59,914 bases of DNA. It comes from Acidobacteriaceae bacterium (GTDB lineage Bacteria > Acidobacteriota > Terriglobia > Terriglobales > Acidobacteriaceae). The notes below the pieces were generated by a model. That model searched no databases, was not told where the DNA came from, and saw only the letters and a list, made by a program, of their open reading frames with translations. Within the stretch, counting starts at the first letter, position 1, and each line of letters opens with the position of its first letter. Shown here in pieces: positions 56,809-59,914 of this stretch. The stretch covers positions 3,837 through 63,750 of the forward strand of contig PLQW01000277.1 in the NCBI GenBank assembly GCA_003160215.1, given 5' to 3'. A program made the translations under genes and the position numbers.

Positions 56809-57588
56809 CTAGCCCCAGATCTGGCGCGCGAAGAAGTAGGCCGTCAAGGTGAACCCGATGACGATCACGATGGCGCGCACGTACTCCGGTTTGGTCTTGC
56901 GCGCGAAGTAGGCGCCGAAGTAGCCACCTAGTATCGCTCCAATAATCATGAGTATCGCTTGGGGCCAATACACTACGTGCGGCGACAGAGCGAACAGAAT
57001 CATGGCCACGCCGTTGGACACCGTTGTCAGCCACGCCTTGAGCGCATTCATGGTGTGGATGTGCTCCATGCCCAGCAGCGCCAACATGGCGAGGATTAGG
57101 ATGCCCGCGCCGGCGCCGAAGTAGCCGAGGTAAAACGCGATGAACAGCTGGAGGAAAATTCCGCGGCCGGTGGCGAACTCGTGATGTTCCCCGTGCTCGG
57201 CCCGCTGTCGCACCCAGCGCGTAATCCGTCCGCTCATCATGAAAATCAGGGTGGCGATCAAAAGCAGCCACGGCACCAACCTCATGAAGGTTGCCGGCGG
57301 GGTTATAAGCAGAACATAAGCGCCGAGAAAGCCTCCGAGAATACCGGTCACCGTAAGGGGCACGAGGACACGCCGCGACAGCAGGCGAAACTCGTGGCGA
57401 TAGGCCCAGACGCTGGCCGGTTGTCCGGGCCAAAGCGCCACGGTATTGGTAGCGTTGGCGTTTATCGGCGGGATGCCCACGAACAACAGCGTCGGAAAGG
57501 AAACGAAGCTGCCGCCTCCCGCAACCGAATTGATGGCTCCGGCGACGAGGGCTGCGAAAAATAGAATGGTCCCGTGAGCGAGGTGCAT
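56809..57588 (-). CDS. TSUP-family membrane transporter (TauE/SafE-like)
   Basis: 259 residues with about eight membrane segments and the GAINSVAGGGSFVSFPTLLF signature near the N-terminus, typical of sulfite/sulfoacetate exporters. Substrate not known. Confidence 0.9.
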   Translation of the reverse strand: MHLAHGTILFFAALVAGAINSVAGGGSFVSFPTLLFVGIPPINANATNTVALWPGQPASVWAYRHEFRLLSRRVLVPLTVTGILGGFLGAYVLLITPPATFMRLVPWLLLIATLIFMMSGRITRWVRQRAEHGEHHEFATGRGIFLQLFIAFYLGYFGAGAGILILAMLALLGMEHIHTMNALKAWLTTVSNGVAMILFALSPHVVYWPQAILMIIGAILGGYFGAYFARKTKPEYVRAIVIVIGFTLTAYFFARQIWG

Positions 57589-57637
57589 ACGTAAAGAAAA
57601 CCGATAGTATCAGCCGCCGAGCTGAAACACGAAGCTC

Positions 57638-58318
57638 TCACGGCATGATGATCCGGCTTCCCGGCTCGTCCGCGGCGGCGATTGAGGATAGCGCCTCAGC
57701 GAATCGATCATGCAGGAAATCCAGAAACGCACGCGAGAGCGGTCGTCCGGAAGTATGGATGTGCGCCAGCCGCAATGCGAGCACCAGCACCTTCAACACC
57801 TCGGTATCTTTCAGCGTGGTGTATCCGAGGTGCTCCCGCTCCAGTTCGCGAAATTCTTGCAGGAGTTGACGCACAGCTTCGATGAGGGCCTGCTGTGCAA
57901 GACTTGGCGGTACTTGCTCATATATCAAACCCGAGCCGACCAGTGTCCGGTAGCTCTTGGCCAGGTTGACCAGGGCGGCAATTACTTCCCGGTCATTCAA
58001 GCTGCGGTCGCGGCGTGAAAGCCTGCCGATCGTCTGCAGAATTCCCGAAATCACTGGCTCGCGAGCTTGGAGGAATTCGTCGGAAAGTTCGACCTTGGGG
58101 AATACTTCCTCGGGCGGGGCGTCTTCCAGTTGTCTTGGCTTCTCGTGCTGGCGCGCTTGCTGCAGGTAGGGACACTCGGAGGGACAGTCGAGCGTGCGCT
58201 CCCGCTGTTCGCCACAGCATTGCGGGCAAATGCGTCCATGCACCGCCAGGCAGAAGCGTTTTTCCTTTCGGTTACTGCAAATGGCGCAGCTCAAGGGTGG
58301 TACTCCGCGGGCTAGCAT
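57638..58318 (-). CDS. Cys-rich protein with helical C-terminus
   Basis: 226 residues. The N-terminal 45 hold a cysteine cluster (CAICSNRKEKRFC, ICPQCCGEQRERTLDCPSEC) likely to bind zinc; the remainder is helical. The ATG at 58318 is used; a TTG at 58294 with GGAG before it is a fair alternative. Confidence 0.65.
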   Translation of the reverse strand: MLARGVPPLSCAICSNRKEKRFCLAVHGRICPQCCGEQRERTLDCPSECPYLQQARQHEKPRQLEDAPPEEVFPKVELSDEFLQAREPVISGILQTIGRLSRRDRSLNDREVIAALVNLAKSYRTLVGSGLIYEQVPPSLAQQALIEAVRQLLQEFRELEREHLGYTTLKDTEVLKVLVLALRLAHIHTSGRPLSRAFLDFLHDRFAEALSSIAAADEPGSRIIMP

Positions 58319-58517
58319 ATCGGCCCCGATCTCCCATTATGGCACCTTCACCAAAGCGGGGGTTCGCTGGACCCGCATGGGCAGTGGCTTTCCGAGCACG
58401 GCCTGTGGAAAAACCGCATAAAATATGGCGAAAACGCTTCCCACTCGAATCAGGTTGGTATAAGATACGCACAACTTGAGCATTTTTATCGCTCAAATCT
58501 TCAAGGAGGATTTACGA

Positions 58518-58814
58518 ATGGCAACAGGCATGACCAAGACCCAGCTCGTCCGCCACATGGCGGAAGAACATGAAATGAACAACAAACAGGCTGCCGCGTT
58601 CCTCGAGTCGCTCGCGGAAGTGGCAATCAAAGAGACCAAGAAGAACGGCGTATTCGTGATACCGGGTCTCGGACGTCTGGTGAAGTCAAACCGCAAGGCG
58701 CGCATGGGCCGCAATCCGCAGACCGGCGAAGCCATTAAGATTGCCGCCAAGACCGTGGTGAAATTCCGCGTCGCCAAGGCGGCAAAGGACGCGATCGCAC
58801 CCAGCAAGAAGTAG
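58518..58814 (+). CDS. HU-family DNA-binding protein
   Basis: 98 residues: KTQLVRHMAEEHEMNNKQAAAFLESL, FVIPGLGRLVKSNRKARMGRNPQTGEAI. The ATG at 58518 follows AAGGAGG by eight bases. A stem TTGAGC/GCTCAA (58476-58496) lies in the leader. The gene ends at the strong terminator at 58833. Confidence 0.93.
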   Translation: MATGMTKTQLVRHMAEEHEMNNKQAAAFLESLAEVAIKETKKNGVFVIPGLGRLVKSNRKARMGRNPQTGEAIKIAAKTVVKFRVAKAAKDAIAPSKK

Positions 58815-58832
58815 TTTCGCTGCTCTTATGAA

Positions 58833-58865
58833 GGTAAAAAGCCGGCCCGTGGCCGGCTTTTTACC
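58833..58865 (+). terminator. Intrinsic terminator of HU gene
   Basis: GGTAAAAAGCCGGCC and its complement form a perfect 15-bp stem with a 3-base loop, including five Ts (and five As for the opposite strand). Confidence 0.93.
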
Positions 58866-58958
58866 TTTCAATTGTCAGTTGTCGGTCCTTAGAGCATTTC
58901 TAATTTAAGTGTATACAATTTGTGCGATACTTATCCTGCGGTTTTAGGGGAGGCTGAG

Positions 58959-59360
58959 ATGCAATCCTATTCGCAGGATTTGCGTGAGCGCGTATTGCGA
59001 GCGCTCGCTCGCGGGGAGGCTCCGACGGCGATTGCGCGGCGCTATGAGGTCAGCCGCGTCTATGTCTATCAAGTGCGCCAGCGGGAACAAGAGACGGGGG
59101 TGCGTACCAGCTTTCCGATCGGCGGCCATCGCCGTTCGCGACTGGCCGCCATGGAATCGGAGCTGCGCGACTGGATTGCAGCCGAGCCCGGTCTGACTTT
59201 AGCCGAGTTGCAAGAACGGCTAGCGCAACAGGGCGTTTCGGTCAAGGTCGGGGCTCTATGGCACCAGTTGAATCGATGGAATCTCACCTTCAAAAAAAAC
59301 TCTGCACGCCAGCGAGCAAGAGCGCGCGGACGTGCAGGCAGCGCGGCGCCGATGGAGTGA
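58959..59360 (+). CDS. IS630 transposase, first frame (DNA-binding part)
   Basis: 133 residues. MQSYSQDLRERVLRALARGE and a helix-turn-helix domain follow. The ATG at 58959 has GGGGAGG. The frame leaves the family sequence at an A8 run (59292-59299), where shifting frame would join it to the second part. Confidence 0.85.
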   Translation: MQSYSQDLRERVLRALARGEAPTAIARRYEVSRVYVYQVRQREQETGVRTSFPIGGHRRSRLAAMESELRDWIAAEPGLTLAELQERLAQQGVSVKVGALWHQLNRWNLTFKKNSARQRARARGRAGSAAPME

Positions 59361-59898
59361 AGCGCAGCCGGCGATGGACCTTGAAAAGCTGGTTTTTATC
59401 GATGAAACCTGGGCATCGACCAACATGACACGGAGCTACGGGCGCGCCCCCAAGGGGCGGCGATGCCTCGCTTCGGCACCGCTCGGCAATTGGCAAACCA
59501 CGACCTTTGTAGCCGGTTTGCCCCGCGATCAATTGACCGCACCCCTGGTCGCCGACGGACCGATGGATGGCCAGATGTTCCTGGCCTGGGTCGAGCAATT
59601 CCTTTGCCCCACGCTCCGGCCGGGGGACATTGCAATCCTCGACAATCTCAGCAGCCACAAGGTGAAAGGGGTCAAAGAAGCCATCGCCGCGGTGGGCGCG
59701 TCGGTGCTCTATCTGCCACCCTATTCGCCCGATCTAAACCCCATCGAGAAGCTCTTTTCCAAACTCAAGACCCTGCTCCGAAAAGCCGCCAAACGATCCG
59801 TTGACGAGCTCTGGAAGGAGATTGGAGAACTGCTCAACACCGTCTCTAAAAGCGAGTGCGCAAATTATTTCGCCTCCTCTGGATATGTAAGTACTTAA
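59332..59898 (+). CDS. IS630 transposase, second frame (DDE catalytic part)
   Basis: The DDE motifs are FIDETWAS, ILDNLSSHK and LPPYSPDLNPIEKLFSKLK. Family-like sequence in this frame starts at about 59299, directly after the A8 run, so the part is probably made as a frameshift fusion with the first frame rather than from its own start. Confidence 0.85.
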   Translation: MQAARRRWSEAQPAMDLEKLVFIDETWASTNMTRSYGRAPKGRRCLASAPLGNWQTTTFVAGLPRDQLTAPLVADGPMDGQMFLAWVEQFLCPTLRPGDIAILDNLSSHKVKGVKEAIAAVGASVLYLPPYSPDLNPIEKLFSKLKTLLRKAAKRSVDELWKEIGELLNTVSKSECANYFASSGYVST

Positions 59899-59914
59899 AA
59901 TAGAAATGCTCTAG

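Larger units (their letters stand above)
58892..59911. mobile_element. IS630-family insertion sequence
   Basis: 1020 bp. Imperfect terminal inverted repeats begin GAGCATTTCTA (22 of 26 bases match). The element is flanked by TA on both sides (58890-58891 and 59912-59913), as expected for IS630. It carries a two-frame transposase and lies about 27 bases after the HU terminator. Confidence 0.9.

Overview
The window is about 60 kb of a GC-rich Gram-negative bacterial chromosome, most likely an Acidobacteriota (Terriglobia/Koribacter-like) genome. Supporting this are the LPS genes (lpxC, kdsB, and sugar-nucleotide genes), a three-subunit transhydrogenase, TTG/GTG starts, several small proteins that look lineage-typical, and many dispersed intergenic repeats of the GTCATnnCGAGCGA...CGAGGnATCT and GGCTGAAGCC/CCTAAAGG hairpin types. 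The assignment is an inference from gene content. No rRNA, tRNA or CRISPR array was recognised.

Layout. 1-4.9 kb: a truncated FHA/GAF/sigma-54 activator, a small membrane protein and pntAA-pntAB-pntB. 5.3-7.9 kb: lpxC, folK, a cupin and a VapBC-type toxin-antitoxin (TA) pair. 8-16.5 kb: gyrA and gyrB, separated by a secreted protein, a membrane protein and a small hypothetical. 16.8-23 kb: a lower-GC hypothetical, mscL, citrate synthase, an FmdB-type zinc ribbon, kdsB and an M48 protease. 23.2-30.4 kb: phosphoglucomutase, a RelBE-type pair, manC, manA, an aminotransferase, coaD and recA. 30.5-34.6 kb: an AT-richer accessory island with a 30-bp tandem repeat, a complete IS1595-family element carrying a proteasome-like Ntn-hydrolase gene, and a HEPN-domain protein. 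34.8-44.3 kb: a tandem ThyX-like protein, two gene pairs of uncertain role, fabG, an XRE regulator, purH, a second VapBC pair, prmC and prfA. 44.6-48.7 kb: a complete electron-transfer-flavoprotein set (ETF-QO, etfA, etfB). 48.9-58.8 kb: ada, a GT39 transferase, a decayed ParDE-like locus, HAD, DUF302, SpoIIE phosphatase, TSUP and HU genes. 58.9-59.9 kb: a complete IS630-family element.

How the genes work together. The gene sets are mostly housekeeping: topoisomerase, envelope precursors (lpxC, kdsB, and manA/manC for GDP-mannose), translation termination (prfA with its methylase prmC), redox coupling (Pnt and ETF), and DNA repair (recA, ada). Accessory load is visible as three intact TA pairs, one decayed pair, two insertion sequences and several repeat families.

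The most interesting items are: the IS1595-type element (30844-32929) with 8-bp target duplications and a peptidase-like passenger gene; an in-frame dispersed repeat inside prmC; an Ada protein ending in an antitoxin-like tail; a two-domain ThyX homologue whose catalytic motif is split between halves; and a TA locus caught in decay.
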